Source: Thermoplasmata archaeon (lineage in GTDB: Archaea; Thermoplasmatota; Thermoplasmata; Lutacidiplasmatales; UBA184). Taken from it: a stretch of 8,814 nucleotides of DNA. The stretch is taken from the NCBI GenBank assembly GCA_030038885.1, contig JASHQY010000057.1, positions 1 through 8,814 of the forward strand, in the 5' to 3' direction. The first letter of the stretch is position 1. Every line of letters begins with the position of its first letter. Shown one piece after another: positions 1-6,380 of the stretch. Under the pieces are notes generated by a model. The model saw only the letters and a list, made by a program, of their open reading frames with translations, searched no databases and had not been told where the DNA came from. A program made the translations under genes and the position numbers.

Positions 1-458
1 GACTGCTGCTCGTCGTACTCGAGCGCCGCCCGCTCGTCCGGGTCGAACGGAGGCTCGATCCCCCCGGACAGCCCGGGGGCCACGAGGAGGAGGCCCGCGA
101 CCCTCTCGGGGTGCTCGAGGGCCAGGTCGATCGCGAAGGCGCCGCCCATGCTCGACCCCACGACGAACGCCGAGCGAACGCCCAGATGATCGAGCAAGGC
201 CCGCAGGTCCTGCTCGTAGGAGAACGGCGCCGACGCCGGCGGGGAGGATCCGAAGCCGCGGAGATCGAGTCGGATCGTCCGATGGTGGTCCGCGAACCGC
301 GCCGCTTCCCGGTCCCACATTCGATGGTCGGCGATCGCCGCGTGGACGAAGAGGACCGGAGGGCCCTCACCGGCGGTTTCGTACGCGATCGCCCCCCCAT
401 CGACCGGTACGGTTCCTCGTCGAGGGGCGGTGGTTCCACGGGGCTTTTGCGCGGGCAT
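1..458 (-). CDS. Alpha/beta-fold hydrolase, N-terminal part (runs off left edge)
   Basis: The visible 152 residues are the N-terminal half of an alpha/beta-fold hydrolase; the C-terminal part, with the expected catalytic Asp and His, lies beyond the window. The order is: a strand around residues 17-27, the VLFVHAAIADHRMW block (35-48) that normally carries the oxyanion-hole turn after the first core strand, LDLRGFGSS (64-72), and the nucleophile elbow GSSMGG (101-106) with Ser103 as presumed nucleophile. The HERVAGLLLVAP-type strand follows at about 116-128. The family includes esterases, epoxide hydrolases, haloperoxidase-like enzymes and C-C bond hydrolases, and the substrate cannot be told from this half. 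There is no signal peptide, so it is probably cytosolic. The ATG at 458 is the first in-frame start before the conserved region, and no clear Shine-Dalgarno precedes it. The gene is divergent from padR across 219 bases. Confidence 0.85.
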   Translation of the reverse strand, partial: MPAQKPRGTTAPRRGTVPVDGGAIAYETAGEGPPVLFVHAAIADHRMWDREAARFADHHRTIRLDLRGFGSSPPASAPFSYEQDLRALLDHLGVRSAFVVGSSMGGAFAIDLALEHPERVAGLLLVAPGLSGGIEPPFDPDERAALEYDEQQ

Positions 459-484
459 GGCGAAGGACCATGACGGGCTCGCGC

Positions 485-491
485 GGTTAAG
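485..491 (-). promoter_or_regulatory. Weak candidate TATA element for the hydrolase gene
   Basis: On the minus strand a short AT-containing patch (CTTAACC) lies about 27-33 bases upstream of the hydrolase ATG at 458. This is the distance expected for an archaeal TATA box of a leaderless or near-leaderless transcript. The match to the TTTATATA consensus is poor, and the call rests mainly on position and on the patch being the only AT-rich spot nearby. Confidence 0.22.
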
Positions 492-610
492 GCGTCGGAG
501 GAGGTCGCGGAACACCCCTGGGCCCGGAGGCCGCCGCGGGCGGTCGTCGGGACGAAGCCGCGGTGGAATCTCGCGGGTGAGGGCGGGCGATTCGCGCAGG
601 GCCGCCGCCT

Positions 611-637
611 CCGGGCCGGTCGCCGACCGGGTCCCGG
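611..637. repeat. Imperfect dyad / potential hairpin upstream of the padR promoter
   Basis: CCGGTC (616-621) and GACCGG (625-630) form a perfect 6-base inverted repeat around GCC. Flanking CCGGG (611-615) and CCCGG (633-637) extend it to an 11-pair stem interrupted only by a two-base bulge (GT, 631-632). It lies in non-coding DNA, 12 bases upstream of the TATA box at 650. It could be a binding site for a dimeric regulator placed upstream of the core promoter. Short dyads arise easily in such GC-rich DNA, so the function is inferred. Confidence 0.4.
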
Positions 638-648
638 GCGGCGATGAC

Positions 649-672
649 GTTATATCGAATTCGATTCATAAC
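649..672. promoter_or_regulatory. Palindromic candidate operator overlapping the padR core promoter
   Basis: ATCGAATTCGAT (654-665) is a perfect 12-base palindrome that begins within the TATA box. It is framed by a second inverted pair, GTTAT (649-653) and ATAAC (668-672), slightly off-centre by two bases. The site ends six bases before the padR ATG, so a bound dimer would block TBP/TFB or polymerase. PadR-family repressors commonly autoregulate by binding AT-rich inverted repeats in their own promoters. That this PadR binds here is inference from position and symmetry. Confidence 0.5.
650..655 (+). promoter_or_regulatory. TATA box for the padR-ABC transporter operon
   Basis: TTATAT stands out inside very GC-rich DNA and is centred about 26 bases upstream of the padR ATG (678). 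This matches the archaeal TATA-to-start distance if transcription begins at or very near the A of the ATG, giving a leaderless mRNA. No Shine-Dalgarno motif precedes the ATG, which is consistent with that. The purine-containing bases just upstream (644-647, ATGA) would form the TFB recognition element. The promoter should drive all three genes, since the downstream genes overlap with no gap. Confidence 0.65.
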
Positions 673-677
673 TCAGT

Positions 678-1232
678 ATGTCTTCCCCTAGGGGCCTCCC
701 CGGACCCCGCCCCGGTCGGCTCCTCGCGCTGTACGCCCTGTCGGTGATGGAGCGGGACGGGCCGATCTACGGGTATTCCCTCGCGGATCGGATCGCCGAG
801 CGGACGGACGGCGGATGGCGGCCCGGCCCCGGCGCGATCTACCCGGCCCTCCAGTCCCTGGTCCGGCGGAAGCTGGCGCGCGCGTCGTCCGACGGACGAC
901 GGCGCGTCTACCGCATCTCGCCCGCCGGACGTTCCCTCCTGCGCCGGGTGCGCCGCCAGTGGACCGGGCTCGGCCGGGCGGGACCGGACCTCGGCCGGCT
1001 CTGGTCCGAGATCGCCGGGGTGTCGGACCCCGGCCAGCACCTGCTCGGGCACCTGCGGCGCCATCTGGAGGGCCTCGCGACGTACCTCGAGCGGGACCCC
1101 CAGGCCCGCGCCGGCCGGGGGTCGCTCCGCGACCAGGTCCTGAGCGAGCTCCGGGCGACCGAGTCCCGGCTCGACGCGCTCGCCCCGGGGGACCGGCCCC
1201 GTCGCCCCGGCGCCCGGCGGAGCGGCGCGTGA
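678..1232 (+). CDS. PadR-family winged-helix transcriptional regulator
   Basis: This 184-residue protein has the N-terminal winged helix typical of PadR regulators at about residues 13-92. Visible landmarks are YGYSLADRIAE (31-41, start of the HTH), W47 followed by GPGAIYPALQSL (50-61, recognition helix), and the wing GRRRVYRISPAGRSLL (73-88). Residues about 116-168 are helical and leucine-rich, as expected for the C-terminal dimerisation region. The last ~16 residues are Pro/Arg-rich and probably disordered. PadR proteins are usually ligand-responsive repressors of neighbouring efflux genes, often ABC-2 exporters. Here the gene is first in a unit with an ABC ATPase and permease, and its TGA overlaps the next GTG. 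The ATG is chosen because the TATA box lies at the correct distance for a leaderless message. The effector is unknown. Confidence 0.9.
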   Translation: MSSPRGLPGPRPGRLLALYALSVMERDGPIYGYSLADRIAERTDGGWRPGPGAIYPALQSLVRRKLARASSDGRRRVYRISPAGRSLLRRVRRQWTGLGRAGPDLGRLWSEIAGVSDPGQHLLGHLRRHLEGLATYLERDPQARAGRGSLRDQVLSELRATESRLDALAPGDRPRRPGARRSGA

Positions 1233-2221
1233 CGGCCCCCGCGATCGAGGTGAAGGGGCTGACCAAGCGGTACGGCTCCGCCGGGCACGGCGTGGTCGCG
1301 CTGGACGACGTCTCGTTCTCGATCCCGGCCGGCACGGTCTTCGGCCTCCTCGGGCCGAACGGCGCCGGGAAGACGACCCTCATCAAGGTCCTGACCGGCA
1401 TCAGCGACATCTCGGCGGGGGACGCGACGGTCGCCGGCTACGACGTCCGGACCCAGTCGATGGCCGTCCGCTCCCACATCGGATGGGTCGCGGCCGAGGT
1501 GATCCTCGACGACGACTTCACCGCGCGGGAGAACCTCTGGCTGCAGGCGAAGCTCCAGTCGCTGCCCGACTGGGAACCGCGCGCCGACCTGCTGCTCAAG
1601 TACTTCGCGCTCTACGATCGCGCGGACGACAAGGTCAGCCAGTTCTCGACCGGGATGCGCAAGAAGCTCGAGATCGCGCTCGCGCTCCTCCACCAGCCCG
1701 ACGTGATCTTCATGGACGAGCCGACGATCGGCCTCGACGTCGGGACGCGCCGGATGCTCTGGGACATCGTGACCGGCGTCCACCGGGAGTTCGGGGTCAC
1801 GGTCCTCCTGACGACCCACTACATCGAGGAGGCCGACGCGCTCTGCGACCAGATCGCGATCATCGACTTCGGGAAGGTCGTCGCGCAGGGGACCCCGTCC
1901 GAGCTCAAGGCCCGCGTCCACGGGGACGTGATCGCGCTCGAGACCTCGCGGCCGATCGACGTGCCGCGCCTGACCGCGATCCCCGGCGTCCAGGACGTCC
2001 GGCCCCAGGGGAACGAGTGGATGATCCGCGCGACGACCGCCGAAGCGGTCCTCCCGTCGCTCCTCGCGGCGGTGCCGGCCGAGACCGTGCGGCGGATCAG
2101 CATCGAGAAGCCGAGCCTCGAGACGGTCTTCCTCGAGCTGACCGGGCACCGGCTCGGCCAGGACGAGCCGATGCGGGACATCCGGAAGTTCTACGCCCAG
2201 ATGCGGCAGGTGCGCAAGTGA
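1229..2221 (+). CDS. ABC transporter ATP-binding protein, ABC-2 (DrrA/NatA-like) type
   Basis: This 330-residue cytoplasmic ATPase should power the permease encoded next. The nucleotide-binding domain spans about residues 5-220: aromatic A-loop at KRYG (13-16), Walker A GPNGAGKTT (42-50), signature FSTGM (139-143, the STGM variant of LSGGQ), Walker B VIFMDEP (159-165) with catalytic Glu164, D-loop GLD (168-170), and switch His197. A C-terminal extension (about 220-330) ends with the SLETVFLELTG motif (310-320) common in DrrA-like exporter ATPases. One oddity is that the Q-loop glutamine is missing: the sequence reads IGWVAAEVI (84-92), with Ala-Glu where Pro-Gln is usual. The GTG start overlaps the padR stop in a GTGA and is preceded by a GGCGGAG-like ribosome site, which suggests translational coupling. 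The substrate is unknown; multidrug, antibiotic or lipid export are the usual roles. Confidence 0.95.
   Translation: MTAPAIEVKGLTKRYGSAGHGVVALDDVSFSIPAGTVFGLLGPNGAGKTTLIKVLTGISDISAGDATVAGYDVRTQSMAVRSHIGWVAAEVILDDDFTARENLWLQAKLQSLPDWEPRADLLLKYFALYDRADDKVSQFSTGMRKKLEIALALLHQPDVIFMDEPTIGLDVGTRRMLWDIVTGVHREFGVTVLLTTHYIEEADALCDQIAIIDFGKVVAQGTPSELKARVHGDVIALETSRPIDVPRLTAIPGVQDVRPQGNEWMIRATTAEAVLPSLLAAVPAETVRRISIEKPSLETVFLELTGHRLGQDEPMRDIRKFYAQMRQVRK
2208..2213 (+). promoter_or_regulatory. Ribosome binding site for the permease gene
   Basis: CAGGTG lies five bases before the GTG at 2218, inside the 3' end of the ATPase gene, and matches most of the archaeal GGAGGTG Shine-Dalgarno. It supports the GTG that overlaps the ATPase stop codon (GTGA) as the true start of the permease rather than an internal codon. 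Confidence 0.5.
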
Positions 2222-2985
2222 GGAGCCAGTTCTCGGGCCTCTACCTCCGCGAGCTCCTGCGGACGTTCCGCAACCCGTTCGTCCTCTTGATCACGGTCGT
2301 GCAGCCGTTCATGTGGCTCGCGTTCTTCGGCTCGAGCTTCGCGAACGCGCCCCCGAGCCTCGTCGAGTCGTTCGTCGGGGCGAAGAGCTACATCGCGTTC
2401 CTGTTGCCCGGCACGCTCTCGACGTCGATGCTCTCGGTCGGGATGTTCGGATCGATGAGCACGATCCAGGACAAGCGCTTCGGGTTCATGAAGCGCATCC
2501 TGATCACGCCGACGTCGAAGGGCGTGATCTTCCTGTCGAAGGCCCTCGGGTCGGCGACGCGCGGCCTCGTCCAGTTCCCGATCATGGTCGTCGCCGCGCT
2601 CGTCTTCGGCGTGTCGTTCCAGCTCTCGCCGGTCGAGTGGCTCGCCTGGGTCGGCGCGCTCTTCTGCCTCGCGATCGGCTTCTCGAGCCTGTTCCTCGCG
2701 ATCACCGCGCCGTCGACCGACTGGCAGACGCCGGGCGTCGTCTCGAACTTCATCACGATGCCGCTGATGTTCGCGAGCACCGCGCTGTTCAACGGCGCGT
2801 TCTTCCCGTCGTGGATGCGCGCGATCTCGGCCGTGAACCCGATCACGTTCTCGGCGCTCCTCGGGCGGTCGTTCGTGCTCGGCACGAGCGTCCCGTGGAT
2901 CAACCTCGGGTACCTGGCGGCGTTCGCGCTCGCGCTGCTCGGGATCGGCTGGATCGTCGCCGGCCGGTGGCTCAAGGTCGACTGA
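2218..2985 (+). CDS. ABC-2 type transporter permease (DrrB-like)
   Basis: This 255-residue integral membrane protein has about six hydrophobic segments (approximately 21-38, 57-78, 102-133, 141-163, 174-193, 228-249), the size and topology of ABC-2 half-transporters. The N-terminal amphipathic stretch LYLRELLRTFRNP (8-20) resembles the connecting helix that contacts the ATPase. PGTLSTSML (64-72), the cytosolic loop around DKRFGFMKRILITPTS (85-100) and NPITFSALLGRSFVLG (207-222) sit where the ABC-2 family has conserved motifs. It presumably works as a dimer with two copies of the ATPase to export a small molecule or lipid. Start choice rests on the GTGA overlap and a ribosome site five bases upstream. 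Its last 14 bases overlap, in convergent orientation, the end of the glucoamylase gene. Confidence 0.92.
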   Translation: MRSQFSGLYLRELLRTFRNPFVLLITVVQPFMWLAFFGSSFANAPPSLVESFVGAKSYIAFLLPGTLSTSMLSVGMFGSMSTIQDKRFGFMKRILITPTSKGVIFLSKALGSATRGLVQFPIMVVAALVFGVSFQLSPVEWLAWVGALFCLAIGFSSLFLAITAPSTDWQTPGVVSNFITMPLMFASTALFNGAFFPSWMRAISAVNPITFSALLGRSFVLGTSVPWINLGYLAAFALALLGIGWIVAGRWLKVD

Positions 2986-5413
2986 GCGCGCGGTCCGGCG
3001 CGGGCGCCGGGTCGACCGCCTCGATGCGGAAGTCGCGCCCCTCCCAGCGGTCCTCGCGGGGCCAGTAGAACGTGAACCGCCAGGCACGGCCGCGCGCACC
3101 GAGCGGCGCGAGGTCGACGAAGTACAGCCCGAGCTCGGTCTCGGTCGCGTCGACGTCGACCGCGTGCGCCCACGCGTCGTCGCCCGCGTGGAGGCGGAAC
3201 GGCCGGTCGGCGATCACGCGGACGCTCTCGTCCGGGCGGGCGGTCGTCGGGCGGCGCTGGAACTTCCAGACCTCGAACGCGCGGCGCGGCGCGTCCGAGT
3301 CGAGGTAGCGCGCGCGCGCCTCGGGCAGGCAGTCGAAGACCGCGCCGTCCGCGGCGGAGCGGAGGAGCGTGATGTACTCCGCGTGCGCCCACGCGAGCGG
3401 GGTCGCCGACTCGGTCGGCCGTCCGAACTCGAGGTGCAGGGCCGGCCGGTCCTCTTCGTCCCAGACCTGCTCGGGCAGGAGGCCGGTCGGGGTCGCGAAC
3501 CGCTCGAGCGCGCGGAGGTACGGCGCGGGGTCGTTGCCGAGCGCGAGCTCGTAGTGCCCCCGCTCCCCGGTGAGGAGCGGCCAGGCGCGTCCCTGGCCCC
3601 AGTCCTCGAACGGACCGCCGTCCTCCCGGTCCCCGTAGCCGTCGTGGTTGTACCGGCGCCACGCGGGTCCGAACGGCGTGTCGACCTTCAGCACCCGGTC
3701 GATCACGCGGACCGAGTCGAGGACGATCGGATCGTCGGCACGGCGGACGCCGAACCGGACGAGCGCGAGGAAGCCGCCGTCGACGATCTCCTCGGCGGGG
3801 AACGCGTTCGGCGCGCCCGGCGGCAGGTTCGGCAGGATCACGGTGCCCATCCGGGGACCCTCGTCGGGGGTCGGGTCGCCGACCTCGGCCGGGCGGATCC
3901 GCACGTAATGCCGGCGGATCCCCGGCACGAGCGTCCCGGACTCGGTCACGGTCCACCGCTCGATGTGGCTCTCGAGGAAGTCCGCGTACTCCTGCACGAA
4001 GTCCGCGGTCGCGTCGTGCCCCCGCTCGCGGGAGATCGCGGCGGCGGACGTCAGCGCGGCGATGCACACGGCGAGGGTCGAGGGCGAGTAGCCGCTGACC
4101 TCCTCCCAGCGGTCCTGCTGGGTGACCGGACTGTGCTCGATCAGGAACCGGACCGCGTGCCGGGTCATCGGGAGCGGGTCGAACTGGCCGAGCGCCTTGC
4201 CGTGGCGCAGGCGACGGGCGAGCAGGAGCGGCAGCGCGACCTCGTCGAGCTGCATCCCCTGCCAGTACGGCGTCCCGTCGACCCAGAAGTTCTGGGGGAA
4301 CCCCCCGTCGGGCCGCTGGCGGGTCGCGAGGTAGACCAGCGCGCGCAAGGGGGCGTCCGAGGACCCCGAGGCGGCGAGCGAGTTCGCGGTGTGGTACAGG
4401 TCGCGGGTCCAGACGAGGTGGTAGCCGCCACGGTCCTCGTCGCCCTTGCTCGCGCCCCACGGGATCGAGAGCGACGCGATGAAGGCCCCGGGGAAGACCT
4501 TGTCCTCGTGGGCGAGCAGGATCGACCGGCTCGCCCGGAAGAGGCGGCCCCCGTCCCCGTCGGCCCCGGCGAGCGGGAGCTGGTGGGCCGCCGTGCGGCC
4601 CCACTGCTCGAGGAACCGCCGGTAGTGCACGTCGAACGGCGTCGCGAGCGACTGGAAGAGCGTCGTCAGCGCCGCCGGCACGGTCTCCCCGAACGCGAGC
4701 CCGATCGTGAACTCCGGCGCGTCCCGGACGGGCAGCTCGCCGGTCAGCGCGACGTTGCCGCTCGGCGCCTGGTCGAAGTCGAACGTCATGTCGAAGTGGG
4801 CCGCGACGTCGGTCCATCCGTCGCTCGCGCCGACGTAGCCGACCGACGCGCGCCGGAACGGGACGGTCGCGCCCAGCGCGAGCGCGACCCCGTTGCGCTC
4901 GGCGACCAGCACCGGACGGTCGAGCACCTGCGAGACGTAGGCGGAGTTCCCCCACCCGCCGACGTCGAGGTGCGGCGCCGCGAGCAGGAACAGGCGGAGC
5001 CGATCGCGCAACGCGGCCGTGCGGGTCTCGACCCGGACGTGTTCGAGCAGGCACGGGAGGTGCGGGTCCCCGATCACCGACTTCACGATGCGGTAGCGTC
5101 CCTCGGGCTCGTCGCACCGGACCCGGTACCCGAGCGCGTGGTCGTTCGGCCGCTCCGTGGTCGGGACGAGGTTCCGCTTCTCCTCGTGGAAGAACGTCGC
5201 GCCGTCGCTGACGAGGAACTCCATGTCCCGCAGCTGCGGCCGGTCGATCGTCGGGAAGTAGACCTCGGTCACGATCCCCCGCCAGAGCGTGAACCAGAGC
5301 CGGGAGTCGGCCGAGTACGCGGTGCCGACCCCGTCCTTGTCGCTGTGGGACCACCGGGGGGCCATCCCCGGGGCCCCGAACGCCACGCGATCCCCCCGCG
5401 GTTCGACCGTCAT
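2972..5413 (-). CDS. Glucoamylase-family glycoside hydrolase (GH15), glucan 1,4-alpha-glucosidase
   Basis: The 813-residue protein has three parts. Residues ~10-270 form an all-beta N-terminal domain of the glucodextranase/prokaryotic glucoamylase type (start APGMAPRWSHSDKDGVG, 14-30). Residues ~285-690 are the (alpha/alpha)6 catalytic barrel. Residues ~705-800 form a beta-rich tail ending in the family's FTFYWPREDRWEGRDF block (780-795). In the barrel one sees SIPWG (316-320), WTRDLYH (335-341), RWEEVSGYSPST (435-446) with Glu437 as presumed general acid, and LPEQVWD (646-652) with Glu648 as presumed general base. The reaction is exo-release of beta-glucose from alpha-1,4 (and alpha-1,6) glucan ends. 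No signal peptide is visible, so intracellular glycogen or maltooligosaccharides are likelier substrates than external starch. Some Thermoplasma GH15 enzymes are trehalases, but the full N-terminal domain here favours a glucan. The ATG at 5413 is chosen for its GGAGG at four bases' distance. Confidence 0.92.
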   Translation of the reverse strand: MTVEPRGDRVAFGAPGMAPRWSHSDKDGVGTAYSADSRLWFTLWRGIVTEVYFPTIDRPQLRDMEFLVSDGATFFHEEKRNLVPTTERPNDHALGYRVRCDEPEGRYRIVKSVIGDPHLPCLLEHVRVETRTAALRDRLRLFLLAAPHLDVGGWGNSAYVSQVLDRPVLVAERNGVALALGATVPFRRASVGYVGASDGWTDVAAHFDMTFDFDQAPSGNVALTGELPVRDAPEFTIGLAFGETVPAALTTLFQSLATPFDVHYRRFLEQWGRTAAHQLPLAGADGDGGRLFRASRSILLAHEDKVFPGAFIASLSIPWGASKGDEDRGGYHLVWTRDLYHTANSLAASGSSDAPLRALVYLATRQRPDGGFPQNFWVDGTPYWQGMQLDEVALPLLLARRLRHGKALGQFDPLPMTRHAVRFLIEHSPVTQQDRWEEVSGYSPSTLAVCIAALTSAAAISRERGHDATADFVQEYADFLESHIERWTVTESGTLVPGIRRHYVRIRPAEVGDPTPDEGPRMGTVILPNLPPGAPNAFPAEEIVDGGFLALVRFGVRRADDPIVLDSVRVIDRVLKVDTPFGPAWRRYNHDGYGDREDGGPFEDWGQGRAWPLLTGERGHYELALGNDPAPYLRALERFATPTGLLPEQVWDEEDRPALHLEFGRPTESATPLAWAHAEYITLLRSAADGAVFDCLPEARARYLDSDAPRRAFEVWKFQRRPTTARPDESVRVIADRPFRLHAGDDAWAHAVDVDATETELGLYFVDLAPLGARGRAWRFTFYWPREDRWEGRDFRIEAVDPAPAPDRALSRP

Positions 5414-5417
5414 CCCT

Positions 5418-5422
5418 CCTCC
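5418..5422 (-). promoter_or_regulatory. Shine-Dalgarno for the glucoamylase gene
   Basis: On the minus strand GGAGG is followed by AGGG and then the ATG at 5413. This is the strongest ribosome binding site in the window, and it decides the start against the long upstream open frame and against an internal ATG at 5365. Confidence 0.6.
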
Positions 5423-5525
5423 GACGGGCGCGCACCCTCCCCGCGGCCTTGAGGTTTCGCCGGCACCGGACGCCCCGGGCCGTCGGCCACCGGAGCTTTC
5501 TTCGGCGGGGGCTCGGGAAGGTGCC

Positions 5526-6380
5526 GTGGAGCTCGCCCTCTTCGTCCTCGCCCTCGCGCTGGTCGCGATCGCGGCCGGGTTCGTCGGGTCGCTGACCGGT
5601 CTCGGGGGCGGGGTCGTGATCCTTCCGATCCTCCTGATCTTCTTCGGCGTGCCGTTCCCGATCGCGGTCGGCGCCGGCTCGATCACGATCCTCGCGACCT
5701 CGTCGACCACCGGCGCGGCGTACGTGCGCGACCGCCTGACCGACCTGCGGATCGGGATGTTCCTCGAGATCGCGACCGTCCCGGGCGCCCTCCTCGGGGC
5801 GACGCTGACCGTCGTGCTCTCGCACGCGGACCTCGAGTCGGCGCTCCTGATCGCGCTCGGCTTCGTGCTGCTCGCGATCGTCCCGGGCGCGCTCGCGCGC
5901 CGGCAGGAGGAGCTCCCGACCGGGGTCGTCCCCGACGCCCGCTCGCAGCGCCTCGGGTTCGCCGGGGAGTACCCCGACCGCGCGCTCGGGCGGACGGTCC
6001 GCTACCGGGCGGCGGACACGGACCCCGCGCTCGGGGTGATGTTCGGCGCGGGGATCGTCTCGGGGATGTTCGGGATCGGGGCGGGGGTGTTCAAGGTCCT
6101 CGCGCTCGACCGCTACCTCCGGCTGCCGATGAAGGTCGCGACCGCGACCAGCAACTTCATGATCGGCGTCACCGCCGCCGCCGGCGCGGGCGTCCTGCTC
6201 GCCGCCGGCTACATCAACCCGTGGATCGCGGCCCCGGTCGCGGCCGGGACGGTCGTCGGCGCGTTCGTCGGCAGCCACCTTCTGCCCGGGCTCCGGAACC
6301 GGACCGTGCGCCTCGTGTTCGTTCCGGTCGTCGTCGCGCTCGCGATCGAGACGATCCTGCGGGGGGTGGGGCTCCCGTGA
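5526..6380 (+). CDS. TauE/SafE-family anion (sulfite/organosulfonate) exporter
   Basis: This 284-residue polytopic membrane protein has the internal duplication of the TauE/SafE family. The first half begins with GFVGSLTGLGGGVVILP (18-34) and the second with GIVSGMFGIGAGVFKVLAL (176-194), followed by PMKVATATSNFMIG (201-214). About eight hydrophobic segments flank a charged cytosolic loop at ~123-167. Characterised members export sulfite, sulfoacetate or other small anions; the substrate here is unknown. The GTG at 5526 is preferred because it starts just before the first membrane segment and has a GGAAGG-like ribosome site (5516-5521); the open frame upstream extends into the divergent glucoamylase gene. 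The downstream DUF1634 gene overlaps its stop, and the two probably form a functional pair. The 112 bases separating it from the glucoamylase gene hold no clear TATA box; a T-rich patch at about 5497-5503 is the only candidate. Confidence 0.9.
   Translation: MELALFVLALALVAIAAGFVGSLTGLGGGVVILPILLIFFGVPFPIAVGAGSITILATSSTTGAAYVRDRLTDLRIGMFLEIATVPGALLGATLTVVLSHADLESALLIALGFVLLAIVPGALARRQEELPTGVVPDARSQRLGFAGEYPDRALGRTVRYRAADTDPALGVMFGAGIVSGMFGIGAGVFKVLALDRYLRLPMKVATATSNFMIGVTAAAGAGVLLAAGYINPWIAAPVAAGTVVGAFVGSHLLPGLRNRTVRLVFVPVVVALAIETILRGVGLP

Noticed and set aside
538..551. A 14-base string GGGCGGTCGTCGGG shared between the intergenic region and the glucoamylase gene (near 3238)
   Set aside because: It is a single short match of GC-only composition apart from two T residues; it has no repeat structure and is most likely coincidence.
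459..677. A small protein or RNA gene in the padR upstream region
   Set aside because: Short open frames there have no ribosome site or conserved features, and nothing resembles a tRNA or known riboswitch; the region is better explained as regulatory DNA.
1483..2217. Possible long N-terminal extension of the ABC permease
   Set aside because: The open frame runs upstream through the ATPase gene, but that part is low-complexity off-frame sequence; the GTG at 2218 with its overlap and ribosome site is the natural start.
3164..5452. A 762-codon open frame antisense to the glucoamylase gene
   Set aside because: It is a mirror of the codon bias of the real gene, with no recognisable domain, Arg/Glu/Val-rich composition and no promoter or ribosome site.
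5414..5710. Possible N-terminal extension of the glucoamylase
   Set aside because: The upstream codons lie antisense to the TauE/SafE gene and look non-coding, while the ATG at 5413 has a GGAGG site and begins the family-typical N-terminus.
2388..6278. A 1296-codon open frame on the minus strand spanning the permease, glucoamylase and transporter genes
   Set aside because: It crosses several well-supported genes in other frames or strands, and its translation is Arg/Pro/Gly/Asp-rich low-complexity sequence typical of antisense or off-frame reading in GC-rich DNA.
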